This document shows, piece after piece, positions 29,360-37,987 of a stretch of DNA of 54,964 nucleotides. A program made the translations under genes and the position numbers. The first letter of the stretch is position 1. Each line of letters starts with the position of its first letter. Under the pieces are notes generated by a model. The model saw nothing but the letters and a program-made list of their open reading frames with translations, ran no database searches and was not told the origin of the DNA. The stretch lies in assembly GCF_000454545.1 (NCBI RefSeq), contig NZ_CM002139.1, positions 3,602,944 through 3,657,907 on the forward strand, read 5' to 3'. The stretch is from Xanthomonas cassavae CFBP 4642. GTDB lineage: Bacteria; Pseudomonadota; Gammaproteobacteria; Xanthomonadales; Xanthomonadaceae.

Positions 29360-30103
29360 TCACGGCATGTACATGCCACCGTTGACGTGCAGGGTCTCAC
29401 CGGTGATGTAGCGGGCGGTCGGGCCGGCCAGGAACGCCACCGCGTTGGCGATGTCTTCCGGCGCGCCCAGATGCCCGAGCGCGATCTGCTGCAGCAAAGC
29501 GGCCTTGGCCTCGTCCGGCAGCGCCTTGGTCATGTCGGTATCGATGAAGCCGGGCGCCACCACATTCACGGTGACCCCGCGCGAGCCGATTTCCTTGGCC
29601 AGCGACTTGGAGAACGCGATGATGCCGGCCTTGGCCGCAGCGTAGTTGGTCTGGCCGGGGTTACCGGTCACGCCGACCACCGAGGCGATGTTGACGATGC
29701 GGCCCTTGCGCGCCTTCATCATGCCGCGCATCACCGCCTTGGAGGTGCGGAACACACTGGTCAGGTTGGTGTCGATGATGGCCTGCCAGTCGTCGTCCTT
29801 CATCCGCATCAACAGGTTGTCGCGGGTGATGCCGGCGTTGTTGACCAGGATCGAGATGGCGCCGAATTCCTTGCCGATCGCATCGATCAGGCCATCGACC
29901 GCCGCCGCCTCGGTGACGTTGAGCTCACGGCCGTGGCCGCCATGGGCGGCCAGACGCTCGCCGATGGCTGCAGCGCCGGAGGCCGAGGTGGCGGTACCGA
30001 TCACCGTGGCGCCCTGGGCAGCCAGGGTATCGGCAATGGCCGCACCGATGCCGCGACTGGCGCCGGTGACGAGGGCGATTTCGCCCTGCAGGGGCTTGCT
30101 CAT
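29360..30103 (-). CDS. fabG: 3-oxoacyl-ACP reductase
   Basis: A 247-residue short-chain dehydrogenase. The NADPH site is TGASRGIGAAIAD, NNAGITRDN is the next motif, and the catalytic Tyr and Lys lie in QTNYAAAKAG. The end GETLHVNGGMYMP is typical of FabG. It reduces beta-ketoacyl-ACP in fatty-acid elongation. It lies 83 bases after fabD in the fab cluster. Confidence 0.97.
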   Translation of the reverse strand: MSKPLQGEIALVTGASRGIGAAIADTLAAQGATVIGTATSASGAAAIGERLAAHGGHGRELNVTEAAAVDGLIDAIGKEFGAISILVNNAGITRDNLLMRMKDDDWQAIIDTNLTSVFRTSKAVMRGMMKARKGRIVNIASVVGVTGNPGQTNYAAAKAGIIAFSKSLAKEIGSRGVTVNVVAPGFIDTDMTKALPDEAKAALLQQIALGHLGAPEDIANAVAFLAGPTARYITGETLHVNGGMYMP

Positions 30104-30186
30104 GACTACTGTTCCTCGAAGGGGGGACGTCGCAGCCGTGGCCGCGAACGTCGAGGGGTGCCGGCACAACCGGCAGCGGCGTTGGA

Positions 30187-31131
30187 TCAGTGCGTCCAGG
30201 CGTCGAGCGCGCCAGCGTAGTCGGCAGGCGTGGCCAGCGGGCGCGCGTCCAGGCTCTTGTCGATGCGCTTAATCAGCCCGCTCAGCACCTTGCCCGGGCC
30301 GCATTCGGCGATCCGGGTGATGCCCTGGCTGGCGAGCGCCTGCACGCAACCGGTCCACTGCACCGGCAGGTACAGCTGCTCCACCAGTGCCTGGCGGATC
30401 GCCTCGCTGCCATCGTGCACGCGCGCATCCACGTTCTGCACCACCGGAATCTGCGGAGCGTGCCAGGTCAATCCGGCCATCGCCTCGCCGAGCTGGTTGG
30501 CGGCATCGCGCATCAGCGGGGTATGCGAGGGCACGCTTACCGCCAGCTTGACCGCCTTGCGCACGCCGCGCTCGGCCAGCAGCGCCAGCGCGCGGTCCAC
30601 CGCTGCGGCATCGCCACCGATCACGATCTGGCCCGGCGAATTGAAATTGGCCGGCACCACCACCTGGCTGCCGGACGCCGCGGCACAGACCTCCTGCACC
30701 ACCGCATCCTCGGCACCCAGCACCGCCGCCATCGCGCCGACACCGGCCGGCGCGGCCGCCTGCATGAACTGACCGCGCAGGCGCACCAGGTGGGCGCCGT
30801 CGTGCAGCGACAAGGCGCCGGACGCGACCAGGGCGGTGTATTCGCCCAGGCTATGCCCGGCCAGCAGCGCCGGACGTTCGCCGCGCTGCGCGTTCCACAG
30901 CCGCCACACCGCCACGCCCGCAGCCAGCAGCGCCGGCTGGGTGTACTCGGTGCGGTTGAGCATCTCTTCCGGGCCGCCCTGCGACAGGGCCCACAGATCG
31001 ACACCGGCGCCATCGGAGGCCTCGACGAAGGTCTCGCGGATCTGCGGGTGCAGGTCGGCCAGGTCGGCCAGCATGCCCAGGGACTGGGAGCCCTGGCCGG
31101 GAAACACGAAAGCGAGCGTAGATTCGGTCAC
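30187..31131 (-). CDS. fabD: Malonyl-CoA:ACP transacylase
   Basis: A 314-residue acyltransferase. FVFPGQGSQSLGM lies at the start and the nucleophile Ser in AGHSLGEYTAL. Later, SVPSHTPLMRDAA holds the catalytic His. It loads malonyl groups onto ACP. The start is a GTG at 31131 (VTESTLAFVFPG); there is no ATG at a suitable place. The gap to fabH is about 220 bases, so it may have its own promoter. Confidence 0.96.
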   Translation of the reverse strand: MTESTLAFVFPGQGSQSLGMLADLADLHPQIRETFVEASDGAGVDLWALSQGGPEEMLNRTEYTQPALLAAGVAVWRLWNAQRGERPALLAGHSLGEYTALVASGALSLHDGAHLVRLRGQFMQAAAPAGVGAMAAVLGAEDAVVQEVCAAASGSQVVVPANFNSPGQIVIGGDAAAVDRALALLAERGVRKAVKLAVSVPSHTPLMRDAANQLGEAMAGLTWHAPQIPVVQNVDARVHDGSEAIRQALVEQLYLPVQWTGCVQALASQGITRIAECGPGKVLSGLIKRIDKSLDARPLATPADYAGALDAWTH

Positions 31132-31354
31132 GCGTTGCTGCCTACAAAAATCGAGCCGGGATGATACGTGCGAAATCGCCCGGGCGTCTGTACTGCCGCG
31201 TATGCAGGGGCAACCGGAACGTGGCCCGAGCGCGCAAACCCACGCGCCGGTCCGATCCGGATCGGGCACGCACCCGCATCGGCCGCGCGGGTGCGCGGCC
31301 GTCGAGAATTGATAGTGAAAGCACCGCCGGCGAACACGGACGTGCTTGATGAAC

Positions 31355-32332
31355 TCAATAGCGCAGCAGCGCCGAGCCCCAGGTAAAGCCACCGCCGAAG
31401 GCTTCCAGCAGCAACAACTGGCCACGCTGCACGCGACCGGAGCGCACCGCTTCGTCCAGCGCCAGCGGCACCGAGGCCGAGGACGTGTTGCCGTGGCGAT
31501 CCACCGTGACCACCACCTGTTCCATCGGCAGGTCCAGCCGCTTGGCGGTGGCCTCGATGATGCGCAGGTTGGCCTGGTGCGGAATCAGCCAGCCCAGGTC
31601 GTGCTTGTCCAGGCCGTTGGCAGCCAGGGTCTCATCGACCACCGAATCCAGCGCCTTGACCGCGTACTTGAAGACGTCGTTGCCTTTCATCAGCAACGCA
31701 CCGCCGCCATTCTTGCCTTCGCCGAACCCCACCGACACGCCCACCGGATCCCACAGCAACTCTTTCTTGCTGCCATCGGCATGCAGGTGGGTGCTGAGAA
31801 TGCCGGTCTCTTCGTCGGCCTTGAGGATCACCGCGCCGGCACCATCGCCGAACAGCACGCAGGTGGTGCGGTCGGTCCAGTCGACGATGCGGGTCAGGGT
31901 TTCTGCGCCCACCACCAGCACGGTCTTGGCGTCGCCGCTGCGCACGAACTTGTCGGCCACGCTGAGCGCGTAGACGAAGCCCGAGCAGGCGGCGTTGACA
32001 TCCATCGCACCGCAACCGACGTTGCCCAGCCGTGCCTGCAACAGACAGGCGGTCGACGGAAAGATCAGGTCGGGCGTGGTGGTACCGATGACGATCAGGT
32101 CGATCTCGTCGGCGGTCACACCGGCCGCTTCCATCGCCTTCAGCGAGGCGAAATACGCCAGATCGCTGGTGGTCTGGTCGTCGGCAACGATGTGACGCTC
32201 ACGGATACCAGTGCGCGAGAAGATCCATTCATCGCTGGTGTCGACGATCTTCGACATGTCGTCGTTGGTCAACACCTTCTCGGGCAAATAGCTACCCGTG
32301 CCCGCGATTCTGGAATAGATCCGCTTGCTCAT
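31355..32332 (-). CDS. fabH: 3-oxoacyl-ACP synthase III (KAS III)
   Basis: A 325-residue initiating condensing enzyme. The catalytic Cys lies in [12 protein letters not shown], the His in [11 protein letters not shown], and the Asn in [19 protein letters not shown]. It starts fatty-acid synthesis by condensing an acyl-CoA with malonyl-ACP. In many gammaproteobacteria plsX separates rpmF and fabH; here only 90 bases lie between them. Confidence 0.97.
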   Translation of the reverse strand: MSKRIYSRIAGTGSYLPEKVLTNDDMSKIVDTSDEWIFSRTGIRERHIVADDQTTSDLAYFASLKAMEAAGVTADEIDLIVIGTTTPDLIFPSTACLLQARLGNVGCGAMDVNAACSGFVYALSVADKFVRSGDAKTVLVVGAETLTRIVDWTDRTTCVLFGDGAGAVILKADEETGILSTHLHADGSKKELLWDPVGVSVGFGEGKNGGGALLMKGNDVFKYAVKALDSVVDETLAANGLDKHDLGWLIPHQANLRIIEATAKRLDLPMEQVVVTVDRHGNTSSASVPLALDEAVRSGRVQRGQLLLLEAFGGGFTWGSALLRY

Positions 32333-32422
32333 ACTGTTTCCTGGTGCAAGAGCCGCGGTGACCGGCGGCTCCGGAAGAAGCGAGGGTCACCCGGCCGCGT
32401 CGAACGCGGCGGGCGCCACGGA

Positions 32423-32617
32423 TCAATCTTCTTGGACGGCCGACGACTTGGTCGTGATCACCTTCTTGCCGCGGTAGTAACCGTCAGCGGTGATGTGGTG
32501 GCGCAGATGGATCTCGCCGCTGGTCGGGTCGGTCGACAGCTGCTTGGCGGTCAGGGCATCGTGCGAACGACGCTGGCCGCGACGGGACGGGGTGACACGG
32601 GATTTCTGCACAGCCAT
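32423..32617 (-). CDS. rpmF: 50S ribosomal protein L32
   Basis: A 64-residue basic protein starting [20 protein letters not shown], the bL32 signature. The Cys residues of the zinc-binding form are missing ([20 protein letters not shown]), as in other gammaproteobacteria of the C-minus form. It lies downstream of yceD, the common pairing. Confidence 0.97.
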   Translation of the reverse strand: MAVQKSRVTPSRRGQRRSHDALTAKQLSTDPTSGEIHLRHHITADGYYRGKKVITTKSSAVQED

Positions 32618-32714
32618 AGGATTGCTCCAACTTTAGTTCGATAACTTGTCTGTTGAGTCGAACAGCACGCTCTACGCCCGCGTCGACCTGTCTTTCCGCC
32701 CTTAACAGCGGCGG

Positions 32715-33224
32715 TTACTGTTTCTTCAACGCTGCCAGCGCCGCGAACGGGCTGACCTTGTCCCGCTCTTCCTGGGTCGGAACCCATTCGGCGTCGATCG
32801 CTTCGCTACCCGGGGCCATCGGCACCACCGGTACCGAAAGCACCAATTCGTCCTCGACCATGTCGACGGCCCGCAGCATGCCATCTTCCGGCACCAGCAA
32901 CGCTTCGTACTCGGCCGGCAATGCGGCTTCGTCGGCTTCGTCACGGATCAAACCAAGACGCTGTCTGATTTGCACCGGATACAGGAAGCGCTGCAGGCTG
33001 CGCTGGCAGGCCAGCGGAAGCTCGACATCGACACTGAGTTCGACAAAGGCGACCTTCAACAGGTCGTCATGATCGAATTGGAGCGAATAGACGCACTCGC
33101 CCTCGGTATCGACCAGACTTCCCTGCAAGCGAGTCATCGCAGATAGCGGAATGCGGCCATCGAAGCGCCTGCGCGCTGCGACCATCCGCCAAGCATCCAG
33201 CATTTCGGGTACGTTCGCGGACAT
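32715..33224 (-). CDS. YceD/DUF177 family protein
   Basis: A 169-residue protein of the DUF177/YceD family, named for its fixed position just upstream of rpmF. Family parts are LSVDVELPLACQRSLQRFLYPV, and an acidic core (DEADEAALPAEYEALLVPEDG). In plants and in E. coli, members are linked to 23S rRNA accumulation; that is family knowledge. Start ATG 33224 (MSANVPEMLDAWRMV) is preferred over longer in-frame options. It is divergent from maf. Confidence 0.9.
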   Translation of the reverse strand: MSANVPEMLDAWRMVAARRRFDGRIPLSAMTRLQGSLVDTEGECVYSLQFDHDDLLKVAFVELSVDVELPLACQRSLQRFLYPVQIRQRLGLIRDEADEAALPAEYEALLVPEDGMLRAVDMVEDELVLSVPVVPMAPGSEAIDAEWVPTQEERDKVSPFAALAALKKQ

Positions 33225-33327
33225 AAGCCGCAGAATGTTAAAGACCCGCCGTAGCCATGTCAAATGCCCCCATTCACAGAGGCTGTAACCAGTGCAGGCT
33301 GGCAGACTCCCCTGCCCGCCCTTGACC

Positions 33328-33909
33328 ATGTCCATGATGCCACCCCTGATCCTTGCCTCCACGTCCGTCTACCGGCGCGCCCTGCTCGGCCGCCTGCAAC
33401 TGGAGTTCAGCACCGCCCGCCCGGAGGTCGATGAGCAGGCGCAGCCGGGCGAGAGACCCGCGGCCCTGGCCAGCCGTCTGGCTGCCGAAAAAGCCGCTGC
33501 AGTGGCGGCCGGCGCCCCCGACGCCTGGGTGATCGGCTCGGACCAGGTCGCCGATCTGGACGGCGAAGCCCTGGGCAAACCGGGCAGCCTTGCCCGGGCG
33601 CGTGCGCAACTGGGTGCCATGGCCGGGCGCGTGGTGCGCTTCCACACCGCCGTCAGCCTGGCAGGCCCGCACGGCAGCTTCCACGCGCTGGATCTGACCG
33701 AAGTACAACTGCGCCCGCTGACGCCTGACGACATCGCGCGTTATCTGGCCGCCGAGTCGGCACTGGATTGCGCAGGCAGCTTCAGGTGCGAAGGCCTGGG
33801 CATCAGCCTGTTCGACGCCATCCGCACCAGCGACCCCACCGCACTGATCGGCCTGCCGTTGATCGCGTTGGCGCGGTTGCTGCGGCAGGCGGGGTTCGTG
33901 CTTCCTTGA
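33328..33909 (+). CDS. Maf-family nucleotide pyrophosphatase (YceF type)
   Basis: About 193 residues of the Maf fold. Motifs are ILASTSVYRRALLGRL (start), RPEVDE, AWVIGSDQVADLDGEALGKPG, and CAGSFRCEGLGISLFD. E. coli YceF in the same position (next to yceD-rpmF) hydrolyses 7-methyl-GTP; the position and the SDQV motif favour this subtype. Three in-frame Met codons (33328, 33334, 33337) lie at the start; I take the first. Confidence 0.9.
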   Translation: MSMMPPLILASTSVYRRALLGRLQLEFSTARPEVDEQAQPGERPAALASRLAAEKAAAVAAGAPDAWVIGSDQVADLDGEALGKPGSLARARAQLGAMAGRVVRFHTAVSLAGPHGSFHALDLTEVQLRPLTPDDIARYLAAESALDCAGSFRCEGLGISLFDAIRTSDPTALIGLPLIALARLLRQAGFVLP

Positions 33910-34193
33910 TACCCGCTCCGGCAGCAGCCTGCGGCAGGAGCATCGGCCTGCAGACGGAGGACAACGGCAGCAGCACCGCCCTGGTCAAATGTCAGGCCGG
34001 CCAAGCCACTGGGCCACTCCCTGGCGATGACCTGCCCTGGCCCCTGCCGATCCTTGCTACGGACGCGCCAGTTCGCAGAACTGATAGGCATAGCTGGCCT
34101 GCCCGACCTGCGGGGACAAGGTGCGGCAACGCGCCGGATCCATCCCGGACGGAAGCGCGGGATGGGGAAAGACGTTATCGATCATTGCGGGAT

Positions 34194-36047
34194 CTAGGGT
34201 GCGGAAACGGTCACGGGTTGTTCCCACCAGTCCTCGACACTGCCGTCGCGGCCGTACAGGCGCAGTCCCAACCAATACGTGCCGGGCGGCAACGCCTGCG
34301 TGTCGAGCGTGGCGGAAAAGCCGACATTCGGATGCTGCGGGTCGGTGGAGATTTTCCAGTACGGGCGCACGTCCAGCGCACTGCCATACTCGGCGTTCGC
34401 CACCGGGCGGCCGTCGAGCAGCAGCTCCACATCCGCCAGCCCGATGCCATCCTTGAAGGCCCAGCCGCGCACCTGCACCCGGCCAGCGACGTTCGCATCC
34501 GGCAGCGGCGTATCGATCCAGGCCATCGCCGGGGCGATACACGGCCCGGGCTGGCGTTGCGCCGGCAGCGCGAACAGCAGGAAACGTTGGTAGCCGTGAT
34601 CGGTGAACACCACGGTGGGCGGCGGCAACGGCCCGACCATCTCGCAGATGGCATGATAGCGCTTCAGCAGGTCGCGATAACGCTGATCGCTGGGCGAGAG
34701 CACCAGCAGCCGCGGTCCATTGCGCGTCCCGTCGCTGAGCAGCCCCCATTGCAACAACTGCGCGCTGCGCCCGTGCTTGTCGTTCAACTCCGCGCGCAGT
34801 ACCTCGACATTGGCATCGTGCAATTGGAAGCCCAGCTCGGCGCCGACCTTGAAATTCTCCGCCAGCACGCGCGTGCCCGGCGGCATCTGCGCGAGCCGGA
34901 GCTCGACCGCGCGCGCCAGGTCCTTCCACCCGGCAAAGTTGCGCGGATAGTATTTTTCGCCGGCCGCATGCGCGCGCATCGACGGCACCGACACGGCCAG
35001 GTGATAGCCGTACGCACCCAGAGTGCCGAGCAGCGCAATCGCCCAGGCCGCACGACGCAGCGTATGCGGCCAACGCATCAGGATCACCGGCACCGCCACC
35101 AGCAACGCCAGGTAGCCCGGCAGCGGCCAATGGAAACTGATCCGCTCGGCATCGCTGAAGAAGCCGAGCACGAAGATCGCCACGGTCGAAATCCCGCCAA
35201 GCAGGCTGAAATACCGCCATTGCGCACGCGAACCGCCACCGGCGCGCGTGCCGGCCAGGCCGACCTTGAGCATCGCCCACGCCAATAGCGGCGTCACGGC
35301 CACTGCCTGGATCAGCAGGAACCACAGACCGCTGATCTGGAACCGCCACGGATGCCGATCGACCAGTTGGAAGCGCAGCCCGGCCTCGTCATGGTCGGTG
35401 TTCCAGAACAAAAGCGGCAGCCAGCTCACCGCGCCCACCGTCAGCGCCATCCAGATGCGCGGGTCGCGCAGCACCGCGCGCCCCTGCGGAATGCACAGCA
35501 GCGCAATGCAGCCCACCCCGATCACACCGACAAAGCGGTAGTGGCTGAGCGCACCGATGACCAGGCCGATGGCGAGCTCCAGCGCACTGGTGGCGTCGAC
35601 CTCGCGCAACAGGCGTGCGCCGGCATCCATGCACAGCACCGCGGCCAGGGCCATCGGCACGTCCGGCACCGCCAGGATGCCCAGCGTGGCCGACAGCGGC
35701 ATCAGCAGGGTCAGGCTGCCGGCCTGCCACCCGAGTGTGGAGCCGAACCAGCGCGTGGCGATGTGCGCGATCAACCACGGCAGCAACGCGGCGATGGCCA
35801 GAAACGGCAGGCGCAACGCCAGCAGATGATGCCCACCGAGCTCGACACCGAGCCGCGTCAGCCAGGCGGTCATGCCCGGCAGATCCGAATACGCGGCGGC
35901 CAGATGCTGGCCTTCCTGCCAATAGAACGCCTCGTCGACAAACAGCGGCAACCGCGCGGCGATCAACAGCTTGACGGCAGTGGCCAGTGTCCACAGGATC
36001 ACGAAGGTGCGATGTGCGCGTTGATCCCCTTGCATTGCCCTGTGCAC
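34194..36047 (-). CDS. GT39/ArnT-like membrane glycosyltransferase
   Basis: A 617-residue protein. The first half has about ten or more membrane helices. The extracytoplasmic acidic motif after helix 1 (LFVDEAFYWQEGQHLA) holds the Asp-Glu pair of GT-C enzymes of the PMT/ArnT type. Such enzymes move sugars from a polyprenyl-phosphate carrier to lipid A, proteins or other periplasmic acceptors. The last 130 or so residues (from WIDTPLPDANVAGRVQVRGW) form a beta-sandwich-like domain. The acceptor is unknown. The start at 36047 leaves only 24 bases to the divergent moxR start; an in-frame ATG at 36035 is possible. Confidence 0.85.
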   Translation of the reverse strand: MHRAMQGDQRAHRTFVILWTLATAVKLLIAARLPLFVDEAFYWQEGQHLAAAYSDLPGMTAWLTRLGVELGGHHLLALRLPFLAIAALLPWLIAHIATRWFGSTLGWQAGSLTLLMPLSATLGILAVPDVPMALAAVLCMDAGARLLREVDATSALELAIGLVIGALSHYRFVGVIGVGCIALLCIPQGRAVLRDPRIWMALTVGAVSWLPLLFWNTDHDEAGLRFQLVDRHPWRFQISGLWFLLIQAVAVTPLLAWAMLKVGLAGTRAGGGSRAQWRYFSLLGGISTVAIFVLGFFSDAERISFHWPLPGYLALLVAVPVILMRWPHTLRRAAWAIALLGTLGAYGYHLAVSVPSMRAHAAGEKYYPRNFAGWKDLARAVELRLAQMPPGTRVLAENFKVGAELGFQLHDANVEVLRAELNDKHGRSAQLLQWGLLSDGTRNGPRLLVLSPSDQRYRDLLKRYHAICEMVGPLPPPTVVFTDHGYQRFLLFALPAQRQPGPCIAPAMAWIDTPLPDANVAGRVQVRGWAFKDGIGLADVELLLDGRPVANAEYGSALDVRPYWKISTDPQHPNVGFSATLDTQALPPGTYWLGLRLYGRDGSVEDWWEQPVTVSAP

Positions 36048-36071
36048 TCTTCTTCCACCTACGGAATTGTG

Positions 36072-37025
36072 ATGTCGACACCGCTGCGTTCCACGGAAAT
36101 GCTAACCGATGCGCTGCGCCAATCGCTGCGGCGCGCGCAAGACCAGGTCAATTCGCTGCTGCTGGGCAAGGCGCAGGAAGTGCGGCTGGCGTTCGTGGCA
36201 CTGCTGTCCGGGGGACATTTATTGATCGAGGACCTGCCCGGCCTGGGCAAGACCACCCTGGCCCACGCCATGGCCTCCAGCCTGGGACTGGGCTTCCAGC
36301 GCGTGCAGTTCACCTCCGACCTGCTGCCGGCAGACGTGCTGGGCGTGTCGGTCTACGATGCCGCCTCGCGCCAGTTCCAGTTCCATCCCGGCCCGGTGTT
36401 CACCAACGTGCTGCTGGCCGATGAAATCAATCGCGCCCCGCCGCGTACGCAGAGCTCGCTGCTGGAGGCCATGGCCGAACAGCAGGTCACGCTGGACGGC
36501 GTCACCCATGCGTTACCGGAGCCGTTTTTCGTGATCGCCACGCAGAACCCGGTGGACCTGTCGGGCACGTTTCCCCTGCCGGACTCGCAACTGGACCGCT
36601 TCCTGCTGCGGCTCAGCCTGGGCTACCCCAGCGCCGACGCCGAACGCGCCCTGTTGTCGGGTACCGACCGGCGCGAATTGATCGCCCAGGCCGCACCGCA
36701 GCTCAGCGATACCGACGTGGTGGCTCTGCGCGCCGGAGTCAGCCGGATCCACACCAGCGATGCGTTGATCGCCTATGTACAGGCGCTGTTGCTACGCAGC
36801 CGCCAGCACGCCGGGGTGCGGGTGGGGCTGTCGCCGCGTGCCGGCATCGCGCTGCTGCGCGCCGCCAAGGCTTACGCGCTGCTGCTGGGGCGCGAGCATG
36901 TGCTGCCGGAAGACGTGCAGGCGCTGTTTGTGGCCGTGGCCGGGCACCGGCTGGTGCCGGAAGCCGAATCCTCGTCCGGACCGGCGCTGGCCAAGGCGCT
37001 CCTGCACAGCGTGCCGGTGGACTGA
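36072..37025 (+). CDS. MoxR-family AAA+ ATPase
   Basis: A 317-residue protein. Walker A is EDLPGLGKTTLAHA, Walker B VLLADEINRAPPRTQSSLLEAM, and sensor 1 FFVIATQNPVDLSGTFPLP. It is the first gene of a four-gene set with a DUF58 protein and a transglutaminase, the standard moxR context, and is thought to act as a chaperone-like ATPase. Start ATG 36072 (MSTPLRSTEMLTDALRQ). Confidence 0.95.
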   Translation: MSTPLRSTEMLTDALRQSLRRAQDQVNSLLLGKAQEVRLAFVALLSGGHLLIEDLPGLGKTTLAHAMASSLGLGFQRVQFTSDLLPADVLGVSVYDAASRQFQFHPGPVFTNVLLADEINRAPPRTQSSLLEAMAEQQVTLDGVTHALPEPFFVIATQNPVDLSGTFPLPDSQLDRFLLRLSLGYPSADAERALLSGTDRRELIAQAAPQLSDTDVVALRAGVSRIHTSDALIAYVQALLLRSRQHAGVRVGLSPRAGIALLRAAKAYALLLGREHVLPEDVQALFVAVAGHRLVPEAESSSGPALAKALLHSVPVD

Positions 37026-37030
37026 TACCG

Positions 37031-37987
37031 GTGCGTGCGTCATTGCGCGGCATTGGCCGCCGACTCAGCCTGCTGGCCCGTCCGCGGGGCGCGGAAGCCT
37101 TGCCGATCGTGCTGGATCGCCGTCGCATCTATGTGCTGCCGACCCGCTTTGGGCTGTTCGTCACCGCCTTGTTGCTGGCGATGTTGCTGGGCGCATTGAA
37201 CTACAACAACAACCCGGCCCTGCTGCTGGCCCTGCTGTTGGCCACCGCCGGGATCGCCAGCAGCATCATGGCGCACCTGCAGTTGTCGGCGCTGCGCGTG
37301 GAGGCAGTCTCGGCCGAACCGGTGGTCGCCGGCGAACCGCTGCGCATGCGGGTCTCGCTGGCCCGCCGCGACACCCGCCTGCGGCGTGGCCTGCGCCTGG
37401 ATCATCTTGACAGCAGCGGCTTCTGTGCGTTGCTCGAGCACGACATGGCGGAGGTCGACCTGCTGGTGCCCACCACCCGGCGCGGCTGGCAGGACATCGA
37501 ACGCATCCGCCTGTCCAGCACCCAGCCGCTGGGGCTGGTGCGTGCGTGGTCCTGGGTGTGGCCGGAAACGCCACTGCTGGCCTACCCCCGGCCCGAGGAT
37601 CACGGCCCCACCCTGCCGGATGGCGCCGGCGCGCCCAACCAGACCCGGCTGCACGCCCAGGGCGAGGAACTGCACCAACTGCGCCCGTACCGCGCCGGCG
37701 ATGCCCCGCGCACGATCTCCTGGAAGCATTCGGCCCGCCGCGACACCCTGTTGGTGCGCGAGTACGAACAGCCGCTCGGCATCGAAATGACGCTCGACTG
37801 GCGCACGCTGCACGCACTGCCCTACGAACGCCGCATCGCGCGGCTGGCACGTTGGGTCAACCTGGCCGAACGCGACGGGCGCCGCTATCGCCTGCTGCTG
37901 CCCGGCCAGCCGCCGCTGGGCCCTGCGCAAGGGCCCTCGCACCATCATCTGTGTCTGCGCGCCCTGGCACTGCTTCCCCATGACTGA
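37031..37987 (+). CDS. DUF58 domain membrane protein
   Basis: A 318-residue protein with two adjacent N-terminal helices (LFVTALLLAMLLGAL and PALLLALLLATAGIASSI) followed by a beta domain, then the DUF58 signature LRPYRAGDAPRTISWKHSARRD and LLVREYEQP. The start is GTG 37031, 5 bases after moxR. The end overlaps the next gene by 8 bases. Its work is unknown; the family is always coupled to MoxR. Confidence 0.93.
   Translation: MRASLRGIGRRLSLLARPRGAEALPIVLDRRRIYVLPTRFGLFVTALLLAMLLGALNYNNNPALLLALLLATAGIASSIMAHLQLSALRVEAVSAEPVVAGEPLRMRVSLARRDTRLRRGLRLDHLDSSGFCALLEHDMAEVDLLVPTTRRGWQDIERIRLSSTQPLGLVRAWSWVWPETPLLAYPRPEDHGPTLPDGAGAPNQTRLHAQGEELHQLRPYRAGDAPRTISWKHSARRDTLLVREYEQPLGIEMTLDWRTLHALPYERRIARLARWVNLAERDGRRYRLLLPGQPPLGPAQGPSHHHLCLRALALLPHD

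Noticed and set aside
34057..34185. 42-codon minus-strand frame downstream of the GT39 gene (MIDNVFPHPALPSG...)
   Set aside because: It looks somewhat protein-like, but it has no ribosome site and is too short to support; it may be a remnant of a longer gene end.
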